Shown here piece after piece: positions 6,048-13,251 of a stretch of 17,940 bases of DNA. A model generated the notes under the pieces. The model searched no databases and was not told the DNA's origin. It saw only the letters and a list, made by a program, of their open reading frames with translations. Made by a program: the position numbers and the translations under genes. The stretch is from JAKVKY01 sp964293585 (GTDB taxonomy: Bacteria > Bacillota > Negativicutes > Acidaminococcales > Acidaminococcaceae). The stretch is from assembly GCA_964293585.1 (NCBI GenBank), contig CAXYYS010000041.1, forward strand, positions 1-17,940. Reading direction: 5' to 3'. Positions within the stretch are counted from its first letter, which is position 1. Each line of letters starts with the position of its first letter.

Positions 6048-6996
6048 GACTGCCTTTTTAGGTATTGATACCAGCTGCTATACCACCTCGCTTTGTCTGC
6101 TCAGTCCGGAGGGAAAGCTCCTGGCGGAAGCGCGTCGCCTGCTGAAAGTGCAGGAGGGACGCTGCGGTTTGCAGCAGTCGGAGATGGTGTACCAGCATAC
6201 CCGGAATTTGCCGGAGCTGATGCAGCAGGTCTATAGCAGCCAGACGTATAAGCTGGCGGGAATCGGCGTCAGCGCCCGTCCCCGTCCCCGGGAAGATTCC
6301 TATATGCCGGCCTTTCTGGCCGGACTGGGGCTGGCCCGTTCTTTGGGTGCCGCTCTGGGCGTACCGGTAGCGGAACTCAGTCACCAGGAAAACCATCTGG
6401 AAGCAGGCGTCTGGTCAGCAGGGGGACCTGGGGCAGGACGTTTTTTGCTGCTCCATGCCAGCGGCGGGACTACGGATTTACTCCTGGCCGAACGGGGCAG
6501 TGCGCAGGAACATTATCAGTTAACCGGGCTGGGCGGCAGTCTGGATTTGCATGCCGGCCAGTTTGTGGACCGGGTGGGGGTAGCCCTGGGTTTAGGTTTT
6601 CCCTGCGGCCCGGCTTTGGAAAAATTAGCGGCTACGGCCACGGAGATTGCGCCGGTGCCCGTGTCAGTACGGGGTCTGGAACTGAGTTTTTCCGGACCGG
6701 CCACAGCTGCTTTGCGTGCCGCTAAAGCCGGCGCCGTACCGGCAGCTTTGGCAGCCGGGGTACAGCAGGCTATCGGCCAGGCCCTGGCTAAACTTTTGGT
6801 AAATGGCGCTGCCGCAGCCCGTGTCAGCGATGTCTTGTTAGTAGGCGGGGTGGGAGCCAATGCCACCATCCGCGCTCTGATAGAGAAAAAGTTAGCGGCT
6901 CAGTCCGTGCGCCTGTGGGTGCCGGCGCCGCAGTTCAGCGGGGATAACGCCAGCGGCTGCGCTGCGTTTGCCCGGCGGGTAGGAGCGGCTTCATGA
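6037..6996 (+). CDS. Divergent TsaD/Kae1-like (Gcp, M22) paralogue
   Basis: A protein of about 319 residues with the ASKHA-type TsaD fold: AFLGIDTSCYTTSL at the N-terminus (TsaD: lgIETSCDeT), SHQENHLEAG with the HxxxH pair that binds metal in TsaD, ASGGTTDLL where TsaD has SGGHT, GPALEKLA for PGGPxxxxLA, LLVGGVGANATIRALI for the GGV-N-LR motif, and SGDNASGCAA for the TDNAxM loop. Several invariant TsaD positions are changed (the His of SGGHT, and the DDAxGEAFDK block, here DLHAGQFVDR). So this is probably not the tRNA t6A enzyme itself but the paralogue often annotated 'O-sialoglycoprotein endopeptidase' next to nusB and xseA in Firmicutes; its function is unknown. The ATG at 6037 lies inside the end of nusB, and GTG at 6034 is an alternative. 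The stop overlaps the xseA start as ATGA, so coupling is likely. Confidence 0.82.
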   Translation: MNTETAFLGIDTSCYTTSLCLLSPEGKLLAEARRLLKVQEGRCGLQQSEMVYQHTRNLPELMQQVYSSQTYKLAGIGVSARPRPREDSYMPAFLAGLGLARSLGAALGVPVAELSHQENHLEAGVWSAGGPGAGRFLLLHASGGTTDLLLAERGSAQEHYQLTGLGGSLDLHAGQFVDRVGVALGLGFPCGPALEKLAATATEIAPVPVSVRGLELSFSGPATAALRAAKAGAVPAALAAGVQQAIGQALAKLLVNGAAAARVSDVLLVGGVGANATIRALIEKKLAAQSVRLWVPAPQFSGDNASGCAAFARRVGAAS

Positions 6997-8228
6997 GATC
7001 ACCTTTGCAAGATAAGACCCTGTCCGTAGGCCAGGTAAATAACCTGGTCAAGGAACTGGTGGAAGACAGCGGTCTTTTTCACCACCTGCAGGTCCAGGGC
7101 GAGGTCAGCAATTTCAAACGCTATCCTTCCGGCCATTGTTACTTTACCCTGAAGGATGCCACCGGCGTTCTTAAATGCGTCATGTTCCGGTACCGGGCCA
7201 TTAATTTAAAGGCTCTGCCCCTGAACGGCGACACGGTGTTATGCGTGGGCCGTCTGGGCGTATACGAGCGGGACGGCGTGTACCAATTATATGTGGACGC
7301 ATTGCTGCCCCGGGGTTTAGGCACCCTGATGCAGCAGTACGAAGCTTTGAAGGCTAAACTTAGTAAGGAAGGCCTTTTTGACGAGGCTAAGAAACGTCCC
7401 CTGCCGGTTAATCCCCGGACGGTGGGCATCATCACCTCGCCGGCGGGAGCCGCGGTGCACGATATTATTACCGTGTCCCACCGCCGCAACCGGGGCGTCA
7501 AATTATTACTTTTCCCGGTCAAGGTGCAGGGAGAGGGCGCGGCTGCGGAAATTGTCCGGGCCATTACATTTATGAATGAGCACCGGCTGGCCGAAGTGCT
7601 GATTGTCGGCCGGGGCGGTGGTTCCATAGAAGATTTATGGGCTTTTAACGAAGAAGCGGTGGTGCGGGCTGTGGCGGCGTCTCAGATTCCCGTCATTGCC
7701 TCTATCGGCCACGAGACCGATTTTACCCTGACGGATTTTGCCGCGGATAAAAGGGCGGCCACTCCGTCCCAGGCGGCGGAATTAGCCGTGGCGGACACGG
7801 ATGCCTATCTGTACCGGGTGGAAGCTTTGCAGGCCCGGGGCCGGAAAGCCCTGCTGCGCTTGTACCGGGACCGGGAAGCGGCTTACCGGCGGCTGGCGGA
7901 CAGCCGGGTTTTGCAGGATCCCCACACTTTGCTGGAGGTACCCGAGGAACGGTTGGACCGGGCTCTGGAAAAACTGCAGCGGTTTACCAGAAGCAAGGTG
8001 CAGACAAGCGGCCAGGCGCTGAGCATCTTAGCGGCGCGGCTGGATGCGGTGAGCCCTTTGGCGGTGCTGAAACGCGGGTACGCGGTAGTCAGCGGCGAAG
8101 ACGGCCAACGTTTGGCCAGCGTGAAAACGGTACGCTGGGGTGAAGAGTTGACCACCAGGCTGGCGGATGGCCAGATTATAGCGGTGGTACAGGAAATTAA
8201 GGAGTTAGACGATGAAAAAAATTCCTAA
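6993..8228 (+). CDS. xseA: Exodeoxyribonuclease VII large subunit
   Basis: A 411-residue catalytic subunit of exonuclease VII, which with several XseB copies degrades single-stranded DNA to oligonucleotides. An N-terminal OB-fold (residues about 1-100: LSVGQVNNLVKELVED, VQGEVSNFKRYPSGHCYFTLKD) is followed by the nuclease core: VGIITSPAGAAVHDI, VLIVGRGGGSIEDLWAFNEE, and IPVIASIGHETDFTL with AADKRAATPSQAAE. A coiled-coil region and the C-terminal PLAVLKRGYAVV segment complete the protein. The length is normal. The start ATG overlaps the upstream stop by 4 bases and the 3' end overlaps xseB by 17 bases, giving tight coupling of the two subunits. Confidence 0.97.
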   Translation: MRSPLQDKTLSVGQVNNLVKELVEDSGLFHHLQVQGEVSNFKRYPSGHCYFTLKDATGVLKCVMFRYRAINLKALPLNGDTVLCVGRLGVYERDGVYQLYVDALLPRGLGTLMQQYEALKAKLSKEGLFDEAKKRPLPVNPRTVGIITSPAGAAVHDIITVSHRRNRGVKLLLFPVKVQGEGAAAEIVRAITFMNEHRLAEVLIVGRGGGSIEDLWAFNEEAVVRAVAASQIPVIASIGHETDFTLTDFAADKRAATPSQAAELAVADTDAYLYRVEALQARGRKALLRLYRDREAAYRRLADSRVLQDPHTLLEVPEERLDRALEKLQRFTRSKVQTSGQALSILAARLDAVSPLAVLKRGYAVVSGEDGQRLASVKTVRWGEELTTRLADGQIIAVVQEIKELDDEKNS

Positions 8229-8655
8229 GAATATGAAATTTGAAGCGGCCTTAAGCGAACTGGAAAAACAGGTGGAGCTCTTAGAGAGCGGCGACCTGTC
8301 CCTGGACGCTTCCCTGGAAGCTTTCCAATATGGCACGGAACTGAGTAAGATTTGTCTGGGCAAGTTGAACACAGCTAAGGCGGCGGTAGAAAAATTAGTA
8401 GTCACCGGCGACGATGCTTACCATACGGAGCCTTTTGCCACCCTGGCAGAAGACGGAGCCGGTACGGTGAAAGAACAGATTGTCCGTTACGATGACGATG
8501 ACAGCGAAAGTGTCAGTGCTGCCTATCACGGCGCAGATGTTGCCGGCGACGATGATGATGATGACGACAGCGATGACGATGATAGCGATGATGATATGGC
8601 TGACGACGACGAAGCTTTGGGCGAAGTAACGGCGGACGAAGAGACGGAGGAGTAA
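8212..8655 (+). CDS. xseB: Exodeoxyribonuclease VII small subunit with long acidic C-terminal tail
   Basis: Residues 1 to about 65 are the usual XseB helical hairpin: KFEAALSELEKQVELLESGD followed by LSLDASLEAFQYGTELSK and CLGKLNTAKAAVEKL. The typical protein ends near residue 75-85. Here it continues to 147 residues with a tail very rich in Asp, Ser and Glu, including a run of seven Asp around residues 113-119 and further Asp clusters to the EETEE end. The tail is encoded by GAT/GAC trinucleotide runs at about 8548-8612. The ATG follows AAGGAG (8199-8204) with 7-base spacing, inside the end of xseA. The core call is firm; the tail's role is unknown (DNA mimicry or charge repulsion are guesses). 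Confidence 0.93.
   Translation: MKKIPKNMKFEAALSELEKQVELLESGDLSLDASLEAFQYGTELSKICLGKLNTAKAAVEKLVVTGDDAYHTEPFATLAEDGAGTVKEQIVRYDDDDSESVSAAYHGADVAGDDDDDDDSDDDDSDDDMADDDEALGEVTADEETEE
8548..8613 (+). repeat. GAY trinucleotide run encoding poly-Asp in xseB
   Basis: GAT and GAC codons, broken only by a few AGC and one ATG-GCT, fill this segment. Mixed GAT/GAC use reduces but does not remove slippage risk, so length variation between strains is plausible. All units are codon-sized. Confidence 0.8.
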
Positions 8656-8656
8656 G

Positions 8657-9532
8657 ATGGATTTTCAAAAATATTACGCGGAACGGAAGCAGCTGGTGGA
8701 AAAGTTCTTAGAGAAACGTACGGCCAAAAAGGGTATCTCCAAGGTGGATGATGCCATGGTCTACAGCCTGCTCGCCGGCGGCAAACGCCTCCGTCCGATT
8801 TTGCTGATGGCCACGGCCGATGCCGTAGGCGGCAAAGGTTATAATTATCTGCCGGTAGCCTGCGGCCTGGAAATGATCCATACCTACAGCCTGATTCATG
8901 ACGACCTGCCCTGCATGGACAACGACGATTACCGCCGGGGCCGTCTGACTAACCATAAAGTGTACGGGGAAGCCACGGCGCTTTTAGCCGGGGACGGTCT
9001 TTTGACCATGGCCTTTGAGGTGATGCTGGAGCAGAAGAACGTGGACCCCGCCGTTCTGGTGGACGTGGTCCGGGAAACGGCTATGTGCGCCGGCAATTTT
9101 GGCATGGTAGGCGGCCAGGGTCTGGACATGGAAGCCGAGACCAAACAGCTGACCGAAAAGGAACTTAAGACTTTACATGAAGGTAAGACCGGCGCCTTAT
9201 TTATTGCGGCCATCCGGGGCGGCGCCCGTCTGGCGGGAGCTACGGAAAAACAGCTCCTGGCCCTGACGCAGTTTGCCCAATTCCTGGGCCTGGCTTTCCA
9301 GATCACGGACGATATCCTGGACGTGACCGGAACCGAAGCCGAACTGGGTAAACCCGTAGGCAGCGACGAGAAAAATCACAAGACCACCTATGTCACCCTG
9401 TTTACCTTAGAGGGTGCCCAGAAGAAAGCCGATGAAGCTTTGGCCGGCGCTTTAACCTGCCTGGCGGAATTTGGCGAGGCGGCGGAGCCTTTGCGGGAAA
9501 TCACCAGGCTCATGGCGCATCGTAAAAACTAA
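8657..9532 (+). CDS. ispA: IspA-type (2E,6E)-farnesyl diphosphate synthase
   Basis: A 291-residue trans-prenyltransferase that condenses isopentenyl diphosphate with dimethylallyl and geranyl diphosphate. It supplies C15 precursor for undecaprenyl phosphate and quinones. Motifs in order: LLAGGKRLRP, the first Asp-rich motif in YSLIHDDLPCMDNDDYRRG, HKVYGEATALLAGDGLL, GGQGLDM, KTGALF, and the second Asp-rich motif in LAFQITDDILDVTG followed by GKPVGSDEKNHKTTYV. The DDLPxMDxDD form with the four-residue spacer is that of bacterial IspA. Exact chain length cannot be proved from sequence. It starts one base after the xseB stop; dxs, the entry enzyme of the same pathway, follows 16 bases later. Confidence 0.95.
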   Translation: MDFQKYYAERKQLVEKFLEKRTAKKGISKVDDAMVYSLLAGGKRLRPILLMATADAVGGKGYNYLPVACGLEMIHTYSLIHDDLPCMDNDDYRRGRLTNHKVYGEATALLAGDGLLTMAFEVMLEQKNVDPAVLVDVVRETAMCAGNFGMVGGQGLDMEAETKQLTEKELKTLHEGKTGALFIAAIRGGARLAGATEKQLLALTQFAQFLGLAFQITDDILDVTGTEAELGKPVGSDEKNHKTTYVTLFTLEGAQKKADEALAGALTCLAEFGEAAEPLREITRLMAHRKN

Positions 9533-9548
9533 GAAAGGCGGTTTGAGG

Positions 9549-11447
9549 ATGTCCTCTAATTCTATTTTAGCTACCATTAATAAACCTGCGGATCTTAAAA
9601 ACTTGACCCTGCCCCAGCTGGAACAACTGGCGGCCGAGATCAGGGCCTATATCATCCAGGTCGTGTCGGTAAACGGCGGCCACCTGGCCCCCAACCTGGG
9701 GGTGGTGGAGCTGACACTGGCCCTGGAAAGGACTTTTGACCTGCCCCAGGATAAAGTAATCTGGGACGTAGGCCATCAGGCTTATATCCACAAGATCATT
9801 ACCGGCCGGCGGGAACAGTTTAAGACCCTGCGGCAGTATAAAGGACTGTGCGGGTTCCCCAAGCGCAGCGAGAGCGAATATGACGCTTTCGGCGTGGGGC
9901 ATTCCAGCACGTCCATCAGTGCGGCTATGGGTATTGCCAGCGCCCGGGATTTAAAGGGTGAGCATTATAATGTCGTCGCCGTGATCGGCGATGGTTCCAT
10001 GACCGGCGGCATGTCTTTTGAAGCCCTGAACCATGTGGGTGACATGCATAAACGCCTGGTGGTCATCTTAAACGATAACGAGATGAGCATCAGCAAGAAC
10101 GTGGGCGCCATGTCCAAGTATTTTACCCAGCTGCGCACCGGCGAATTTTACACCAAGGTGAAGGGCGATGTGGAAGGCTGGCTGAAAGATATTGAGTACG
10201 GCGACGATGTGCTGGAAGCCATCGACCGGGTCAAGAAGAGCGTTAAGTATCTGATGATGCCCGGCTCCGTCTTTGAGCACATGGGCTTTAAATATTTTGG
10301 ACCGGTGGACGGACACGACCTGCCGGGACTTTTGGAAATCCTGAAAGTAGCCAAGCATGAACCGGGCCCGGTGCTGGTTCATGTGGTCACCAAAAAAGGC
10401 AAGGGCTATGCTCCTGCCGAAGCTGAACCTAACAAGTTCCACGGCACGGGACCTTTCGACGTGGCGACGGGGAAGAAGTTAACCAATCCCCATGCGGCGC
10501 CTGCCTATACGGAAATTTTCAGTAAGACTTTGCTGACCCTGGCAGCCAAGGACAAGGACGTGGTGGCTATTACCGCCGCTATGCCGGACGGTACGGGGCT
10601 TTCTGGTTTTGCGGCCAAATATCCCCAGCGTTTCTTTGATGTGGGTATCGCCGAACAGCACGCGGTAACTTTTGCCGCGGGCCTGGCTACTCAGGGCTTA
10701 AAACCGGTGGCGGCCATTTATTCTACTTTCCTGCAGCGGGCTTTTGACCAAGTGCTCCACGATGTGTGCCTGCAGCAGCTGCCGGTGAAATTTTGTCTGG
10801 ACCGGGCGGGGCTGGTGGGGGACGACGGTCCTACCCATCACGGCGTTTTTGATCTGGCCTATCTGCGGGAACTGCCCCATATGACCATCATGGCGCCGAA
10901 GGACGAAAACGAGCTGCGGCATATGCTGAAGACAGCTTTGGATTATAATGACGGGCCTATCGCACTGCGGTATCCCCGGGGCAGCGGCGTGGGAGTTTCC
11001 ATGGCGGAACCGCTCCATGACCTGCCTATCGGCAAGGCCGAAGTACTGCGGGCAGGGAAAGATATCTGCCTGTGGGCTATCGGCAGCATGGTAGAGACGG
11101 CGCTCCGGGCAGCGGAGCTCTTAGCGGAGCAGGGAATCAGCGCCGGCGTGGTGAACATGCGCTTTGCCAAACCGCTGGATCGGGAACTGTTATTGCAGCA
11201 GGCGGCGCAGTATAAAAATCTGGCCACCCTGGAGGAAGGTATCCTGACCGGTGGTGTGGGCAGCGGCGTGCTGGAACTTTTAAACGGCGCGGGCCTGCTG
11301 CCGCAAACGCGGGTGCTCCGTTTCGGCCTGCCGGATGAGTTTGTGTCCCAGGGCGATAAGAAACTGCTGTTCCACGATCTGGGACTGGCACCGGAGCAGA
11401 TTGCAGAGACCTTGGCTCAGGCTCTGACCAAAGGGAGTCCATCTTGA
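9549..11447 (+). CDS. dxs: Dxs, 1-deoxy-D-xylulose-5-phosphate synthase
   Basis: A 632-residue thiamine-diphosphate enzyme, normal length, making DXP from pyruvate and glyceraldehyde-3-phosphate: the first step of the MEP isoprenoid pathway and also a source for thiamine and pyridoxal. Motifs: NGGHLAPNLGVVELT, WDVGHQAYIHKIITGR, the ThDP/Mg site GDGSMTGGMSFEALN ending in LNDNEMSIS, FDVGIAEQHAVTFAAG, the DRAGLVGDDGPTHHG loop and ALRYPRG. The frame is open upstream to 9471, but that part overlaps ispA out of frame. The ATG at 9549 gives the normal MSSNSILATINKPADLK-type start and follows AAAGGCGG (9534-9541) and GAGG. The stop overlaps the tlyA start. Confidence 0.97.
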   Translation: MSSNSILATINKPADLKNLTLPQLEQLAAEIRAYIIQVVSVNGGHLAPNLGVVELTLALERTFDLPQDKVIWDVGHQAYIHKIITGRREQFKTLRQYKGLCGFPKRSESEYDAFGVGHSSTSISAAMGIASARDLKGEHYNVVAVIGDGSMTGGMSFEALNHVGDMHKRLVVILNDNEMSISKNVGAMSKYFTQLRTGEFYTKVKGDVEGWLKDIEYGDDVLEAIDRVKKSVKYLMMPGSVFEHMGFKYFGPVDGHDLPGLLEILKVAKHEPGPVLVHVVTKKGKGYAPAEAEPNKFHGTGPFDVATGKKLTNPHAAPAYTEIFSKTLLTLAAKDKDVVAITAAMPDGTGLSGFAAKYPQRFFDVGIAEQHAVTFAAGLATQGLKPVAAIYSTFLQRAFDQVLHDVCLQQLPVKFCLDRAGLVGDDGPTHHGVFDLAYLRELPHMTIMAPKDENELRHMLKTALDYNDGPIALRYPRGSGVGVSMAEPLHDLPIGKAEVLRAGKDICLWAIGSMVETALRAAELLAEQGISAGVVNMRFAKPLDRELLLQQAAQYKNLATLEEGILTGGVGSGVLELLNGAGLLPQTRVLRFGLPDEFVSQGDKKLLFHDLGLAPEQIAETLAQALTKGSPS

Positions 11448-12244
11448 AAAAAGTACGTTTAGACGCCCTGTTAACCGACAAGGGTTTGTTTGAAAGCCGT
11501 GCCAAGGCCCAGCGGGCTATTATGGCCGGCGAGGTCCTGGTCAACGAGCAGAAAATTGATAAGCCGGGAACCGGCGTGGACCCGGACAGCACCCTGCGGC
11601 TTTTAGGCAGCAAGCTGAAATATGTGAGCCGGGGCGGCCTGAAATTAGAAAAGGCCCTGGAAATTTTTCCGCTGCAGCTACAGGGCAAGGTGATGGCGGA
11701 TTTAGGCGCTTCCACCGGTGGTTTTACGGACTGCGCCCTGCAGAACGGGGCGGGGAAAGATTTCGCCCTGGACGTGGGGTACGGGCAACTGGCCTGGCAG
11801 CTCCGGAATGACGCCCGGGTGGTGAACATGGAACGGACCAACGTCCGTTTCCTGGAACAGGATAGTTTGCCGGAACAGATGGACGTGGTCACCATCGACG
11901 TGGCTTTTATCTCTTTGACGCTGGTGCTGCCTGCGGCCCGCAAGATTTTAAAAGACGGCGGCGTGCTGGTAGCCCTGATCAAGCCGCAGTTTGAGGCGGG
12001 ACGGGATAAGATCGGCAAGCACGGCGTGGTGAAAGATGCCGCTGTGCATCTGACAGTAATCCACAAGGTGGTGGAGTGTGCCCGGTCTTTGGGCTTTCAG
12101 GCGGCGGGGCTGGATTTTAGCCCCATCAAAGGACCGGAAGGCAACATTGAATATTTGCTCTACCTGACTACGACCGGCACGGATACGCTGAAGGAGGCGG
12201 GGATGGCGGAACTGGTCCAGGCTTCTCACGGGGAACTGGATTAA
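11444..12244 (+). CDS. tlyA: TlyA-family rRNA 2'-O-methyltransferase (S4 domain plus FtsJ-like)
   Basis: A 266-residue protein with an N-terminal S4 RNA-binding domain (MKKVRLDALLTDKGLFESRAKAQRAIMAG) and a FtsJ-like SAM-dependent methyltransferase domain. SAM-binding is MADLGASTGGFTDCAL with DVGYGQLAWQLRND, then VTIDVAFISLTLVLP and LVALIKPQFEAGRDKIGKHGVVKD. TlyA proteins 2'-O-methylate cytidines in 16S and, in some species, 23S rRNA; older annotation as 'hemolysin' is misleading. The start is TTG at 11444, overlapping the dxs stop, with AAGGGAG at 11431-11437. The position between dxs and nadK is the conserved Firmicutes order. Confidence 0.95.
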   Translation: MKKVRLDALLTDKGLFESRAKAQRAIMAGEVLVNEQKIDKPGTGVDPDSTLRLLGSKLKYVSRGGLKLEKALEIFPLQLQGKVMADLGASTGGFTDCALQNGAGKDFALDVGYGQLAWQLRNDARVVNMERTNVRFLEQDSLPEQMDVVTIDVAFISLTLVLPAARKILKDGGVLVALIKPQFEAGRDKIGKHGVVKDAAVHLTVIHKVVECARSLGFQAAGLDFSPIKGPEGNIEYLLYLTTTGTDTLKEAGMAELVQASHGELD

Positions 12245-12339
12245 GAGGCAAGCTGCCGGAGGGGCAGCGTAACGTGACCGCCGGTGCAGGAGCGGCGGCA
12301 GGCTAAGCTTGGTCTGCAGGTGCAGACCCGGAGGTAAAA
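12245..12339 (+). promoter_or_regulatory. nadK leader with three consecutive inverted repeats
   Basis: The 95-base gap between tlyA and nadK holds GCTGCC/GGCAGC (12252-12257 with 12263-12268), CCGCCG/CGGCGG (12278-12283 with 12293-12298), and the perfect 8-bp pair GGTCTGCA/TGCAGACC (12311-12318 with 12321-12328). The third ends one base before the nadK RBS GGAGGT (12330-12335). No U-tract follows any stem, so they are not standard terminators. No promoter is evident. Confidence 0.5.
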
Positions 12340-12573
12340 ATGACAAGTACAAGGGCGCCGGTGGTGCTGGGAATTTTCCCTAATATGCAGATTGCCAAGG
12401 TCCGGCAAAGTTTGCCGGAGGTGGTGGCGCTGTGCCGGCGGCTGGAGATTTAGTGGGGGGTGCCGGCACAAAAGGCGGCGGCGAAAAAGGCAGCCCCTTA
12501 TCTGTCAGCAAACGGGGAGTAAGGCGCGGGGGCCAAAAATGTCGCGCTGGATACTTTAACGGCTGCGGTTTCC
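12340..12573 (+). pseudogene. nadK: 5' part of nadK interrupted by two in-frame stop codons
   Basis: An ATG at 12340 with a good GGAGGT RBS opens a frame that reads VVLGIFPNMQIAKV, typical of the first beta strand and helix of NAD kinase. It continues in the same frame, without indels, into the conserved GGDGT motif at 12577. However, TAG at 12451-12453 (codon 38) and TAA at 12520-12522 (codon 61) interrupt it. The peptide between and after the stops (WGVPAQKAAAKKAAPYL..., then KNVALDTLTAAVSLGGDGT) is plausible NadK sequence, and the other two frames are not. TAG and TAA end other genes in this window (cobS, xseA), so general recoding is unlikely. Possible explanations are assembly error, recent nonsense mutation or local recoding. 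Confidence 0.75.
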
Positions 12574-13236
12574 TTGGGCGGCGACGGGACCTTTTTACAG
12601 ATGGCCCGGCGGCTGATGACCAGGAAACCCCCGGTGTTTGGCGTAAACTTTGGCCACCTGGGCTTTTTGGCGGAACTGGAATACAGCCAGCTGCCCCAGG
12701 CGTTAAAGCGGTTGCAGCAGGGCGACTACCAGCTGGAAAAGCGCAACCTGCTGCAGGCGGAAGTCAGACAGGCATCCGGCAAAGTGTACCGGGACCTGGC
12801 CTTAAACGAGTTTGTGCTGGCCCGGGGTCCTTTGGCCAAACTGGCCCATCTGGAACTGTCGCTCCACGGCAAGAAGTCGGCGGTGTATGCGGCGGACGGC
12901 GTGATTTTGGCCACCGCTACCGGCTCCACGGCTTATTCGTTGTCGGCGGGCGGCCCCCTGGTGGAACCGGGACTGGCCGTGATGGTCATCACCCCTATCT
13001 GCGCCCACGCGTTAAGCGCGCGGCCGTTAGTGGTGCCGCTCAGTGAAAAGATTTCTTTAAAGACCCTGCCGCCCCACGAAGAGCTGCTGCTGACGGCAGA
13101 CGGACGTACGGTTTGTACTGTGGGCGCCGGCGATACGGTGACTGTGGCAAAAAGTAAACAGGTCCTGCGTTTTATTAAACTGACGGAACGCAGCTACTAT
13201 GAGACCTGGCAGGAAAAATTAATCAGAGATTTTTAA
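12574..13236 (+). CDS. nadK: NAD kinase, conserved body from the GGDGT motif onward
   Basis: NAD kinase phosphorylates NAD to NADP. The 220-residue open frame holds the catalytic core: GGDGTFLQMARRL directly after the TTG, FGVNFGHLGFLAELE, LNEFVLARG, the ATATGSTAYSLSAGGPLVEP motif that binds NAD and shapes the active site, and PICAHALSARPLVV. A complete family member would be near 298 residues counted from the ATG at 12340; the first ~78 codons contain two stops (see the neighbouring entry). TTG at 12574 is the first possible start after the second stop. It has no visible RBS and would begin inside the GGDGT motif, so it is unlikely to give an active enzyme alone. The body shows no decay, suggesting either recent damage or an error upstream. 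argR follows 15 bases after the stop. Confidence 0.85.
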   Translation: MGGDGTFLQMARRLMTRKPPVFGVNFGHLGFLAELEYSQLPQALKRLQQGDYQLEKRNLLQAEVRQASGKVYRDLALNEFVLARGPLAKLAHLELSLHGKKSAVYAADGVILATATGSTAYSLSAGGPLVEPGLAVMVITPICAHALSARPLVVPLSEKISLKTLPPHEELLLTADGRTVCTVGAGDTVTVAKSKQVLRFIKLTERSYYETWQEKLIRDF

Positions 13237-13251
13237 GAAAGGATGCACATC

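Noticed and set aside
11137..12066. Long minus-strand open frame (309 codons) opposite the end of dxs and most of tlyA
   Set aside because: It is a shadow of two well-supported plus-strand genes. Its translation is rich in Ser, Thr, Pro and Arg with no recognisable motif, as expected for the antisense of GC-rich coding sequence.
12451..12522. Genome-wide stop-codon reassignment
   Set aside because: TAG ends cobS and TAA ends cobT, xseA, argR and other genes at the expected family lengths, so both codons are ordinary stops here.
12432..13046. Plus-strand open frame of 204 codons overlapping nadK in another frame
   Set aside because: The translation is Gly/Arg-rich with no domain character, while the nadK frame carries GGDGT and other conserved motifs. 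It arises from base composition, and does not supply an alternative NadK N-terminus.
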